From Echinarachnius parma (Eukaryota > Echinodermata > Echinoidea > Clypeasteroida > Echinarachniidae), in contig JBAMJV010003030.1 in assembly GCA_037951105.1 (NCBI GenBank), positions 248,001-312,000 of the forward strand: a stretch of DNA of 64,000 nucleotides. Reading direction: 5' to 3'. Below are positions 12,090 to 25,100 of the stretch, in pieces. The position numbers were made by a program, and so were the translations under genes. Positions within the stretch are counted from its first letter, which is position 1, and every line of letters starts with the position of its first letter. The notes under the pieces were generated by a model that was not told the DNA's origin, made no database searches, and worked only from the letters and a program-made list of their open reading frames with translations.

Positions 12090-12215
12090 GATGTGTCGGA
12101 AACAGGGCGGAAACATGACGTGACGATGCGGGCCACGCAACCGTCCCGCATGGTTTCGGTCAAGTCGGAAACCAGGCGGATTCATGAATGCGGAGAAGTG
12201 TCACAGGGGCATTAT
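12090..12215 (-). repeat. Inverted fragment of the R1/R2 repeat
   Basis: The reverse complement of about 2587-2690 (R1), including CATGCGGGAC, GGCCCGCATCGTCACGTCATG and the TTCATGAATGCGGAGAAGTGTCACAG region. It shares the GGAAAC/GTTTCGG word style with the array at 11731-11905, so the two may be parts of one element. Confidence 0.75.
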
Positions 12216-13380
12216 ATTTATTCAGCGAAACATTTCTTGCTTACTTGTGGGGGTCAAATATGTATGTGGTCATGGGAGTGTGTGTTCGTAGATACAAAGT
12301 TCAATCTGTTTAATCATATTGGGGTTAATCATTAATACGCGCTTAACGCGATATGTACACAGAAATATTGTGCGATATGTTTCATTATCAGAAGTGCATT
12401 TATTCCAGGGTCCTATTTGCCAGAAAAATGTTTCAACGTTGTGTGCATGATATTGTTTACCTTAACTACAATCTCTTATTTACCATTCATCATTCAACAT
12501 GGGGGCACGGGGGCACGTGGCCTCCTTCAATAATTTAAAAAGGCAATAACAAAAAACAAAAAAGGGAAATATCAACTTTTTACTTCGTAAGGCATTTACA
12601 TGATTGTGTACATTTAAATGAGAACGTGCATTGTTTTGTAATGGGCATAATACAATATTCTCTGTATTGTTCTGTTTGAGAAAGCAAGTAATGGACCATG
12701 GCCTGCTTGGCTTTACATTTACCATAATAAGAACACGCTTACCTTCTATCAAAGTAAAAAATTATAGTGTAGGTGGGTTATGAGCCCTTTTCCGAGATAA
12801 AGTGAAGTATCAACATATAACATGCACATTGTAAAGTAAGTAAGTAATTTAATTCGAATCGTCTTAAAGAATTAATTTACTGTGAGTTGAGATTCCATGT
12901 ATACAACAAAATCCAGATAAAGTTTGTGTCATCACATCGCATAAAAATACACTTTTAGCACAACGATAAAACAAGCAATCTGATTGGCGCTAACTTATGG
13001 GATAGCGTTACGTTTGAATGAGAGATGCACTTGGATTGGATTATTTTTCAGAGAGTGTTGTTAAAAAAATGAATATTTGTTCCACTTTTTCAAAAAATGT
13101 GCATCTTTTGAGCTTGACGAGATTTAAATTAGTGTTCAGTGATTTGTTCACTACCCCATGCCCAAATTCAGATGTGAAGCACGAAAGTCAATAAATAAGG
13201 CGATTTTCACGGTTCGGCCCGTGGTGTAATGTACCTTGGCCCAGCTAATTGATTGTTAAAATAGTATAAGAGCAGATTTTATTGATAAAATATGAAGGTA
13301 ATATCATGAGAACAAAATAATAAACCACGCAAGTTCCACATGAAATAAACTGAACCGCTAGGATAATACCACTAACAATG
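12216..13380. other. Gene-free spacer with a dispersed repeat
   Basis: Mostly AT-rich. 12855-13140 (AATTTACTGTGAGTTGAGAT to GAGCTTGACGAGAT) is repeated at about 36985-37280, with partial inverted relatives at 36340-36640. I see no coding exon. Confidence 0.6.
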
Positions 13381-13388
13381 CTCTAGTC

Positions 13389-13950
13389 CAGTGGATTACC
13401 CGGGATTTATTTAAGGGAGGGAGGGGGGGATTGGGAGATCATTTCGTCGACCATTATTTTCGAGGTGAGGGGGGGGAGGGTGTTGGTGAAGAATTTGCAA
13501 GGGGGAGGGGGTTGTCGGTGAAGATTTGTCGAGGGGGGTGTCGGTGAAGATTTTCGAGGGGGGGGGGGGGGTGTTGGTGAATATCTTTCGAGGGGGTTGT
13601 CGAAGAAGATTTGTCGGGGGAGGGGGGGAGGGGTCACCGTCAACAATTTTCGGGGGAGGGGGGAGCTGTCGGTGAATTTTTTTCGGAGCCGAATCCGAGA
13701 TCCTTCAAACATTTTTGAGGCAGAGACCAATATCCTTCAACAATGTCAAGGCCAAGACCGAGCCCACTTGGTTTTCGGGGGCCGAGACTATTGGGTATGA
13801 TGGTCAAGACCACTAAATATTGGCTTCGAGACCACTTAAATTGTGTAAGGTGGGGGGGGGGGGGGGATGAACCCCCCAAAACAGCCCTTTTCCATCAAAG
13901 GGGGAGGGGGTGGGATAGAACCGCCACCCCCTCCCCCGGGTACGCCTATG
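13389..13950. mobile_element. hAT-like G-run MITE with perfect target duplication
   Basis: Ends are CAGTGGATTACCCGGGATTT and CCCGGGTACGCCTATG. The element is flanked by a perfect 8-bp direct repeat CTCTAGTC (13381-13388 and 13951-13958), the target length of hAT transposons. The 562-bp interior is G-run rich with CGAGACC words, like 6233-7505, 33492-33824 and 60839-61259. No transposase is present, so it is non-autonomous. Confidence 0.88.
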
Positions 13951-14027
13951 CTCTAGTCTATAAACACCCACCTTACATGCCTTAGCCTGGTACGACCTTG
14001 CCATTCCACGCTCATCTTACGAATTAA

Positions 14028-14587
14028 AGGGATAGTTGAGTATTGGTCAAACTTAACTTTAGTAACAAAAACCTGCACCATTACGGTACAAAGTAATAGT
14101 TATATCTTCACCATGCTCGAAAAGTATATACACAATTATAAACGACTAAGTAAAACCCCTGTTATCATTAAAAAAGAGCCGTTACAACTCAAGAGGGCGC
14201 TATTAAAATAAATCATTTGTTTTAGCCTTTTTTCATACAAAACTGTGCATTTAATGTTTGTTAAAATAATTATTTAATAGAGATATCATCAACGACTTTT
14301 TGAAAACCTATTCTGATTTTTGTTCAAAGTAGTCTTCGAGCATTTTTTGAAATTTTTCCAAAAAGTCTGAATATCGCCCGGTGATTGCCGGTGAAGAACA
14401 TTTTAAATAAAAATAAATTTATGGATATTTCAGTCGTTTCTGAACCGATTTTGATCAAATAAAGTTTATTCTGTCATTAAAATTGTATGTTCTTTCGAAT
14501 TTGACAGCCAGTTTTTCATTATCTCACAACAAAATATCGGGGGGCACTTCGGGAAATACCAATACTCAACACTAACTTTAACTACCT
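14028..14587. mobile_element. TTAA-flanked MITE, family T1
   Basis: Begins AGGGATAGTTGAGTATTGG after TTAA and ends before TTAA. It contains the family hallmarks: CACCATGCTCGAAAAG, GGGCGCT, and an arm carrying CCGATTTTGATCAAATAAAG. It lies just upstream of the NLR gene, so it could sit in or near the promoter. Confidence 0.8.
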
Positions 14588-14955
14588 TTAATGTAAACAT
14601 TTGATTGGTAAACAAACAACAACAATTTAAGACGGTTGTTGTACGTTTTTTTTAGAGATTATTGATTATAGTATTGACTTGTCTAGAAAAAAACGGATAC
14701 TTATATATTTCAAGGGTTTCCCGAAGTGCTTTAAAGTCGCACAAGCTTGCACCGGCCTTCGCGTTTAATTTATGATGGTCGATATCATTCTCAAAATTAG
14801 AGCATTTAACCATGAGACTTCGATAATTCCATACTACTTTGTCGTGGTGTCTTACCTATGATTATACTTTGGTTTACTTATTTTCTGTCATCAGGTTCAG
14901 TAAACAAGAGGGGAAAAAAGGACGTTTGCACCTTTGATGTGACTTCCGTGCCGCC
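14588..14955 (+). promoter_or_regulatory. 5' flank and probable 5' UTR of the NLR gene
   Basis: AT-rich sequence ending in a favourable start context, GCCGCCATGT, at 14956. A plausible 3' splice site (TATTTTCTGTCATCAG) ends at 14891-14896, so the untranslated leader may begin in an upstream exon. No TATA box is convincing. The assignment is inferred from position. Confidence 0.4.
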
Positions 14956-16101
14956 ATGTCTGTCTCTTTGTGTGAGTGGAGGATGAGGATCGGAAAATTT
15001 CTCCCTCGTCCTCCGAATGATGACAAGAAGAAAGATAAACGGAAGAAGAAATCAAGTACAGACTACAAGAGAAAGAACAAATCAAATGGTCATCAGGAAG
15101 ATGGCAACCATGTACAATTAGGGCCAGAAGGACTTATGATTATCCTAGTAACATTACTGATATCGTGCTGTATACTTCGGATGAATGCGACGCCGTGGTC
15201 AAGTTCAAACGAAACAGGAAATCCAGCAATCCACCAACCATGTCTTGCTCTTGAAGGTGGAAAAGGTGTGTTCAGTGAAACAGGCAACTGGATTAGGAGT
15301 AACATCAGAGTTGCGTCAGTTACGCCAGTCATCAATGTAAAGATTGACGTCTCCACTGAACAGACTGATTGGGCTCCAGAAGATCAAGGATCAGACATCA
15401 CTAATGAACTTGAGCATTGCCTTCAGCAAACCAGCTACGTAGACAATGGCTTCATTAACTTCATCTCGACATCGCAGTCGAACCAACCATCAACCAAGAT
15501 AGCAATCTCCTCAACACCAAAGTCAAATCACTCAGTAACCAACACTGACATAGGACAATGCGCATCTCTGCCAAAACGCAAATCTACCCCAACGATGCAA
15601 TTAATTGACACAGGTTTATACCCACCCAACTCGGCACCTCGATCTAACGAATCAGCAACAATTTGGGGTCATACATCCTCCTGTGTGACGTCACCCATAT
15701 CTGCCCAGTTAACTTCTGCATCACACAACAACTATTGTGTGAAATCCTCAACATCCAACCAACTAGCAGTTCATATGCGTCCAAGATGTAATTCTACACT
15801 CTTGACAAACCAGTCAACCTGTACCACAAACACGACATACGACAGCTCTTGCATGGCATCCACTTCCAACCAACCCGTGTTTAAAATGTCTCCAAGACTT
15901 AACTACACAGTTTTGCCGATCCAGTCAAGATCTGCGTCGTACAGCCACTGCGTATTATCAACTACGTTCAACCAACTGGCAGTTGACTTACCTTCCATAC
16001 TCAAATCTGCGTTCTTGAAGATCCAACCAGCATCTTCATCAAGAGAAGAATCGGCTAAGTTTGCAGTCAAGATATCAACTTCGTCTAGTCTTGCCGTACA
16101 G
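14956..16101 (+). CDS. Exon 1: membrane-anchored Ser/Thr/Asn-rich repeat protein
   Basis: 382 codons from an ATG in a GCCGCCATGT context to the donor ACAG|GTAAAA (phase 0). Residues 24-42 are strongly basic (DKKKDKRKKK), residues 59-75 form one membrane segment (LMIILVTLLISCC), and the rest is Ser/Thr/Asn-rich with N-glycosylation sequons at about residues 85, 191, 231, 279, 285, 292 and 316. Imperfect repeats of about 33-38 residues start near 261, 299, 332 and 370 (for example CVKSSTSNQLAV and CVLSTTFNQLAV). Basic residues before the membrane segment suggest N-in, C-out topology with a mucin-like ectodomain. I recognise no named family. It could also be a separate gene ending at the in-frame stop at 16123-16125, which would give 389 residues. 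Confidence 0.65.
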
Positions 16102-19100
16102 GTAAAAATCAACAATATAGCTTGAAATATATATTGTGAGATAAAAATGGAATGGTACTATATCTTGTGCTAAGGATTTACGAAGAGCTAACTTTAACAT
16201 AAAGTTACAGATTTTAGATTTGTACACAAATTTTGCATATTTTATATCAGTTTTGCCACCAGCAATCTTGAAGCAAACAAGTAATCGAAATACACTATTT
16301 AAAGATGTTCAACGTTATAACCATGTCTTGTTAACCAAAGTGTTCAAAATGTTTTATTATGGTTTAACATTATCTGACATAATACCACATAACACTAATG
16401 TCAGTATTGTATTCTCTGTTTACTGTAAGCAGAACACTACATATCAGAAGTCATCTTTAACATCATCTGTTAGCATCAGGAAGGGGCAGAGTAAATGTCT
16501 GTGGATGTGGTTCATCTCCAAACTTCACATCATGACGGCAGGAGACATCGAAGTAAATCCTGGTCCTAAGAGCAAGACTAAGACGAAGAGTGCAGAGGTT
16601 CAGACCAGGTTAGCACAAATAATATGTTTAATTAGTATTGCATATCATGTATACACGAGGTCTTTGCTATTAAAGTAACTAGCTCGTGGAAAGGGATTAC
16701 TTTCGATCGATTGAATAAACCAACATTGTCCATCTTAAAATAGTAACATGAGTCATGTGCAATGTACTCTTGCCCCTTTAAGAGACAGAACACCAAGTCT
16801 AATTAAACGATCATGCTAATTCAATGATGGTTTGTAACATGGTCGAAGCTAAGGGGTGAGGGCAGTAAGTTGATCTCTATGAGACCCTCTCCCAGGCGAA
16901 TAATCCTTACAATACAAGTAGCGTATAAGCACAATGTAAACACAGCATATTCATTTTAGGTATTTATTTGGTCCTTATTTTAAATATGTCATTATGTTAA
17001 CCAGATGATAACTAGTATTGTTTCTGTGTCATTGATTTTAAGAGTGCTTAACAATTTTATAATGCTTTTAAACGTTTACTTTAAATTGGCTAGAGCTAGA
17101 ACTTAATATCATGTACAATTGACTCAAAACAATAAAAATATAACTTTATCAAGTTTGATGGCAAATTGTAAGGGAATATATATATATATAATTATTTAGA
17201 GTTTCATTCCTTAATTCATTATACCCCTATTCCATACATTGCTTTATATTTAGCTGTGTACAGGAGAAAGAACTTCTGGAATTGGCAAGAAACATATCTC
17301 CAAGTGAGTACTTTGTTATTGGCAACAGACTTGGAATGGACTATGCTGAGCTGGAGCAGATTAAAGTCAAACATCTCGCCGATACTAGAGGAGCTCTTAC
17401 TGAAGTGTTCATGACATGGAAAACCAGAGAGAAAGGAGGCAATAATAGAGAGATTCTTGCTAAGAAACTGCAGGAAGCACATCTGGATGATCTGGCAGGG
17501 AAACTGCTTAGAGGCCAGCTGATTGACATAGGTACATTTGCCCATTACCATCCCACACCCAGGACATTGTCCAAGGGATGATTTCATTTAATGTATGTTC
17601 ACGTATTTTATCGCCATATTTTATCTTCATATGTTATTTTTTTAAAGAATAATACGTACTTATTGCAAACAAATGTATACTAGTACAAATTACATTCAAA
17701 ATAAAAACTATTTTAAGTGATCCATTAACTCTATAGATTATCTCAATATCATTATAAGTTTCACCTGAACGATACGACATATTTTCAAAAAAGGGAACAA
17801 TGGTTTTCTAATTTAATAAAACAAGGTGAAAGTTGACGTCAGATTTTTTATCCCCGATCGTTCGTAAAGTCACCGAGTTCATATACTTTTGACAACAATC
17901 GTAAAACTTACTGGAACGCATTTTAATGGACATATCTCCATAATTAAGGAGATATTAGACGAATCAAAACCCATTTATTCGTCTGTTATAAAAGTTCGTA
18001 TGCATATTTTAGTTACGCTACGATTTTGCGGAATAAAATTGATGTACCTACCCCCCCCCCCTTCAAAAGAAGAAGACGTTCTCCTAAAGTTTCCCTTATG
18101 TTACCATTTATATGGCAAGCATGTTTAATTGTTATCATGTTTATATTGTATTATGCAGTGATAATACACTGGGCCCAAAAAGAAACTTATAATTTTTCAC
18201 ATGGCCATATTATCTTGAAAATCTGTCCATCCAAATTAACCAAAATAATACACGGGGTTACTTGAATATCCTACTCCAATGACATGTCAATATCCAAACA
18301 GTTACCTTACTGACATAATTAAAAATGCACTGGCATGGAACCATTAGCTGAATCACATGTCGCAGCGTGAAATTTCGGCAACAGAGTTTAAGGCAGGTGA
18401 GGAAGTAAAAACAAATTTAAATGAAAGTAATGTCAGTTACCCAAACACAGACATCAATAGTGGGTGTGTCAACCATGTGCTTGTAAGCATTCAGTGCATC
18501 TGCTACGCATGCTGTCCACCAGGTTTCTCATACAGGCTTGGGGGAGATTGTGGATATCGTGTGGCAAGATTGGTAGAGTGCGCGCTTTCCGATCATGAGA
18601 TCCCGAGTTCGAACCCTGCCCACGGCGTTTGTCCTTCAGCAAGACAATTTATCCACTATTGCTGCTCTCTACCCAGGTGTATAAATGGGGACCGATAGGA
18701 GGTGAAAGACTTTATGTGAACGATCTTCTTGAGCCCACTGAGCGCTTGGAAGGAACACTCCCCAGGGAGTCGAGATGGGACACACAATGTGTGCTGGTTT
18801 GCATTGTATCCTATGACCGGGTAATAATATAATTGTAAAGCGCTTAGAGATGAGTATCAATCGTGATAGGCGCTATATAAATAGTGTATTATTATTCCTC
18901 TCTTCCTGTAGAGCTGCTCTGAGTGTGTGCATTAACAGGCGGATTGTCCCTTACTGTGTGACATGTGGTCCCAGAAGTTGTTCAATGTCAGTGCTTTTTT
19001 TTGCGGTTGTGTCAGTTGGGCAACTGATTGGTTACTGACATGGGCTCAGAGTAAAGTATTTAAGTAATCCGGTGGGTCAATTTTGATGGACAGGATTTTA

Positions 19101-22100
19101 AGATATGATCATGTGAAAAATTATAAGTTTCTTTTTTGGCCCAGTGTAGTATTCGTTCCCTCAAAATCAAATGTATTCTGAAATGTGCCATTATTATGTT
19201 TCACATATCGAAGGGCCCAGTGTTTTTATATCTTTTGTTTATCTATGGTCAGCTGATAAACAACACAATACTCCTTAGTCTGACTTGATTGAGCAGAACG
19301 CTGTTGCATCATGTTATTAGGAATGAAACTATTTGAGGAACTCTATCTCCATTTAACGTACGGTGTACACAATTATTTGTTAATGATTTATGTAAAAAGG
19401 TTTGAGCAGACTGAGGAGAATGTGTTGAATGTCTGTGTGTATGTGAATATGTGAGCGTGCATGTGTGTTTGTATCATGTTATTTTTAAGAATTTAAACTG
19501 TATTAATTATGTGTAGTTTATTTTCCTTTTAAGGGTCCACCACAAGCAATCTGCTTATAATGGTGACCATACCATAATATGTTAATTATGAGGTATTATC
19601 ATTTGAATGTACATGTACATTCATTTTATGGTTAAATCAACGAATTGAATTGAATTGAATTGAATTACATAGTACAATTACGTATGTATCTCCACCGTGA
19701 TCATTTATACATATACTTCTCAACAGATCAGTCATCATGTACATCTTCATCCGGAGCAGAATCACCTCTATCTGATGAACAGTTCGAAGAATGCTGTCAG
19801 GATTTGAAGGAATTTTATCGTACACATGTATGTAAGATAAGGAAAAACCCACTAGACCCTTCCTCCTACCAGGAATTTGAAAATATTTACACCAATCTGA
19901 AGATATTGTCAGAAGATGGCAGGGCTTGGAAAGACCTGGATTACGAAGATCTCTTCACAATCAAGGTCAATGGGGCATTAGCCAAACGAATTATGATGCA
20001 GGGAGAAGCTGGATCTGGCAAGACCACGTTCTGTTCTAAGATAGTATGGGACTGGGTGAACGGAATCCACTTCCAAAAAGAAATGGTAATTATTGCATAT
20101 CTTCGAGAAACAGAAAATTGTACCATTGGTCAGATTGCTAAGATGTACATCGGGAATGATAACCCAGCTCAAGCCAGCCAGCTGGATCGTTACATTATTT
20201 CTCATCCACACAAGGTCTTCATCGTTTGCGATGGGCTTGATGAGTTCAAGGAAGACATCTCACAGTCATACGACCATCTCACATATTACACAACCAGCAG
20301 TAATCCTCAAACTCAAACCAGGCATTATCTATTCACAGATGTCACAAATATTGTGAAGACCCTTCGGAATGAACAGTTGAGGAAGAGTCTTGTGTTTGTG
20401 ACATCTCGGCCATGGACAACAAACCGTATTAGATTGAATGAGACTCTGCGAAAGGTTTACACTTTCTTATGTGTAACAGGTTTCACTAAAGAAAATATGT
20501 CAACATACATCAGCAAGTACTTTAAGAATGATAAACAAAAAGCAACCAACCTAATCGAGTTTGCAGAAGAAAATGACATTATTGCTGAGGATATTGCGCC
20601 CTATCCGATATACGCATCTATGTTGTGTTTGATGTGGAGAGACTTAACTGAAGAGAGATGTAGACAAATCCAACAGTTGCAGACATATTCACAGCTTTTT
20701 AAGGAAATATTCCTTTTCCTGAAGGAGCATTTTGTCTCGAAAAGTTACGCCAATCTGCTTGATCCGGCACGAAATGAGTATGGCAGGCAAATTGACGAGC
20801 TGTTGAAACCAGTAGCGAAAACTGCATTCGATGGTCTTCTGGATAGAAACATGGTTTTCGAAAAGGGTGATTTTGGTAGCTGCCCTGATGCCATGGATAC
20901 CGCGTGCAAGATGGGAATTCTGACAACAGAGAATAAACTCATACCGACGACACAATGGCACACTACCAATAAACGAATACAGACTGCAGTGTCATTCCCG
21001 CACAAACTCTTCCAGGAGTTCATGGCGGGAATGCATTTAGCTGTTCTGTTTCACACTGACTGGCATGGGTACATCAGAGTGGTGGAAGAAAAAGTTCTTC
21101 CCAGGATGGAAGAGTTCAAGAATCTTTTGTATTTTGCTACATCACAGAGCAAGGAGGTTGCAATAGATATCATGATCATGATGAAAAAATATGGACGCTG
21201 GGATATTAATTTCATCATAGATGTAGCATTCGAAAGCCAAGACAAAGAAGCAGCTAATTTCGTAAAAAACAATATATTGCCTGTTATGAACTCATTGAAG
21301 GTAGATAAGGAGAGAACAGCACATGCACAAGTGGGCAACATCTTTGTAGCACCGGACTTCGTAAGTAACCGTTATTGTTATTTCGTATACGTATGATAGT
21401 GTATCAATAATTATTATGCTTGTCTAAAATATAGATATTGTGATATAAATCAGCCAGATAATTATTTCAAATTTAATGTATGTAAAATTAATATGCTACA
21501 TTCTTATTCATAGACATGTTTTGGACTGCGTGTGTTTTATTTGTAAGCTTTCTTCTCGTTCGTCTTCTTATTTTATTATTCCTCCATCTTCTTTGTCTTC
21601 TTTCTTCTTCTCCTTTTTCTTTTTTTTCCTTTTTTCTACTTCTTCTTCTTGTTCGTTCTTTTTCTTATTATTGTTAGGTGATACGTATATCATACGTATC
21701 ACCTATTGATTTTGTTCGAATTTGTATTTATTTATTTATTTATTTATTCTTCCCATCAATTTTGTTTGTCGCATATCTCAAGATCAGATGAATCAATTGT
21801 CATGAATCTTCACATGATGATAGATCATGTTCTAACTTAGAACTGCCAACTTTTTAGTGACGTCATCAGGACGCCATTTTGTCAAATTTTAATAATCATC
21901 ATATCTCAGTCATGAAAAATAAATTTCGATTCAAATTTTGCATCAATATTAATCAGGTCAATCTTCATCTTTTAAGCTCATGCGCATGCGCCTACACATG
22001 AAGACGCGCGCGTACGCGTCCGTCAAATGAAAAGAAAAGTCAAAAAATGCCCAAAACCCCAACCAAATTAATTTACTATATGTTTTAGACAATTTTAAGC

Positions 22101-25100
22101 GTTTAAAAAATGTCAGCGCGTGCGCGTCGGCGCGCGCGTTTTTGCGCGCGTAACGCGAATGAATGGGTAAATTGTCTTTTTTTCTCATGTTTTGAAATCC
22201 TCATACATTCCTCAACATTTGAGTCATTGTTGACTCATAATAACGGAGTACGCGCGCGTCAAAGTCAAAATTACGCGCGCACTCAAATTGTCAAAATATG
22301 GTAAAAACATCCTTTTTTTATTCGGCCATAACTTTTTTAAAGGAGGGGTGAAATCCCGGCTTTGATACAGGTTTATAGCTTTAAATATGTGCCTTTATTG
22401 ATATACCACACTCTTTTTTTCAAAGAAATCCTTTAGTTGGGAAAAAAAAGGGAAATTTCATGCAACTTTTTTGCTTTATTACGCATCGGCGTTCCATGCT
22501 CCTAAAAAAAGTCATTTATAGCAGAGCTGGAATGTGCGCACGTGTCACCCGATTCATGACATCACAAGCAGACCGCAACGCGGAGGAATGTGCATGGTTT
22601 ACATGCAGAGCCTATGACTTGCTACAAAAACAAACTTGTTTTTTCTTGTAAATTGAGGCTTAACTGAAAGTGCTTAAGAATTGCTAAGAAATGAATTGTA
22701 GCAGGATGCAGCTACACATCTGAGTGTATATCGTCCATGATATAAACCTAAGCAAATGTTTGCAAATATTGAAACAAATGGAAATAATATCTCTCTGTCA
22801 AGGTGAGTATTGCACTCAGCGTGTACGTCTATGACCGAGCTAAACTGCGATTGCCTGCATGTGACGTCACAAAGATGACGTCATTTTTTTTCCGCCCGGA
22901 CTCAGTTTTTTACGGGGGTTCCGAAAGTGATTTTACAAGTTGATTTTTTTTATTTTACCGGGTTTTCCCACGAGGAAAATATGTTGTATTAGTAATCTTC
23001 ATGAAAATCTACCTTAGATACAGTAAAACACAATTTTGAGGCAGTTTTCTTGTCACCATACCTTTAAAAGTCCACAAACAACCAATTTTCTTTTAATATT
23101 CGGATAGATTATAAGTTGTGGTTACGAAATCATACCTCATTTATGCCAAGTTAATGTTATGAAGTCATCATATTGAGGGTTAAATTTGAAATGCGAATTT
23201 TAACCAATTTTAATCGAATATGAAATCGATCACAGCGGACTTCTGCCTATATCTCGCTTATTCTTAATCGATTTTCTCAAAGATTTCGATATGTTGTAGC
23301 TAATTGGTTATGCTCTAAAAGTGCTGTGGTTAAAATTACCCAACAATATGAATTCAGGAACTATAATGGGTCATTCCCTGTCAAATCACCCAAAATTTGG
23401 GAAATTTTTCATCGTACCCCCTTTAAATTTGCTGAAATTTGGTAGGAATGAAGATTCAGGCTTATACATCCCAAATTCCAAGATTTAGTTGTTTCTTCCA
23501 AACGGTTTTCATGCTACCGCGCATTCTTATGTTGTGTTTTTGTCCAAAATGAGTGATTCTAACTGTTTTCAAATGACTATTTCTCGGTTACTCAACGTCC
23601 AAAGTGGGTTAAAGTGTTATCATTTGAAAGAGTATGTAATCATGAATCTAGATATAGTAATGATTTTTTCGATGGAGGGGTATAACACCCAATAGCATAT
23701 TGACATTTACTTTGAACTTTAATTTGACAATGTGGATCAAATATATTTTTGCTGAAATACATCATAAATTGTTCCCGTGGATGTCATTAATAATATATAA
23801 AAGAATTGGAGATATTTTATTTTTTGTTTTATTTTTATCACCAATTTTACTTTTTATACAATTCTTAATGTAGTCCCACAAGCAAATCCATGTGTTGGAT
23901 TCACATATCTCAAGAGCTTTTATGACATCTTCACTTCATTTGACTATTTTGACCATTAAACTTCATACTCTGACAGTGAAATTGCACATACTGGGAGCAC
24001 ATTAAATGTAGAATGTCATGGTCATAATTTGATGAAAAAATATCATGTATTTTCCAATAATTTTCACCGATTTCCCCAAAAAATATTTCAGATTTTGAAG
24101 GAAAAACAGCTTACTAGTCAAATTAAGTTAAGCTCCAACAGAGACTCATTATGTTATGTCAATCAAAGTTCTATTCATTCCAACAGCTGGGAAATTTGTA
24201 AAGACCATATTCATGGTAACTCTGTGCCACCAGATCCTTTTCATTACTAGCAATGTAAATCCCCTGCTTAGTGACACAGTCAGACAAAAGATCTTTTGTC
24301 ACTCCAGTGGAAGGGTTTTCTATTGATATTCAAAATGTTCTAGCCAAGAAGTTTAAGGTAAACAAATTAATCTGTGTGTGGGACTATGTTTAGAATCTGA
24401 TAAAACAATCTTTTTAAGATAAAAATTAAATGAAAAATAATATATCTCCAATTTTTTCATATTTTGTATAAAACATCTTGAAGTACAATTTAGACTAAAT
24501 TCTGACCCAAAACTATTTGATCCACATGGTAAAATCATAGTTCAAAGTAAACATCTTGTAGTTATTGCACTTTAGACCCCTCCTACATGAAAAATAATAC
24601 TTTGTCTAGATTGATAATTAAATGCTCTTTCAAATGTTACCACATTTAACAAAAGTTTCCCAGTGGTAATCGAGCAAGGGCCACTTGAAATTTGCTAGCC
24701 ACGCCCATTTTGGCCAAAACATGGAAGAAAGGATGTGCTGTTGCGCTAAATCCGTAAGGCAGATCAGGCTAAAATTTGAAATTTGGGCTTTTAAAACCTC
24801 AATTACCCTAATTACCAAATTTGAGAGGATTTGAAGAGGGTGCGAAGAAATCCATTGAGTGATTTGACATGGAATGACCCTAATGTGTCTCTATATTATA
24901 CAATTGTGATTAGTCTGCCACGCGTATTTGCGCGCGTAACGCGAATGAATGGGTAAAATGTCGTTTTTTCACATGTTTTAAAATTCTGATACATCCCTCA
25001 ACTCACCCTATCAATTTGAGTCATTGTTGACTCATAATAACGGAGTACGCGCGCGTCGATGTCAAAATTACGCGCGCACGCAAATTGGCAAAACATGGTA

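Larger units (their letters stand above)
17532..19726 (+). other. Intron 3: SINE and LINE 3' tail
   Basis: 2.2 kb intron. It contains a poly-C tract (18050), a tRNA-derived SINE (18545-18897) and the 3' end of a LINE ending in GAATT repeats (to 19666). The acceptor CATATACTTCTCAACAG lies only 60 bp after the LINE tail. The LINE therefore landed almost at the splice site and may overlap the branch-point region. Confidence 0.7.

Noticed and set aside
16598-16678. Continuation of the 2A frame to a stop at 16676-16678
   Set aside because: The donor at 16597/16598 gives an exact phase join to the Death exon. Reading through would give a short hydrophobic end without a function.
21981-21992. NRF1-like TGCGCATGCGCC in the intron
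   Set aside because: It lies in a CG-rich dispersed repeat with many CG words and no nearby start, unlike the paired sites before the signal-peptide exons.
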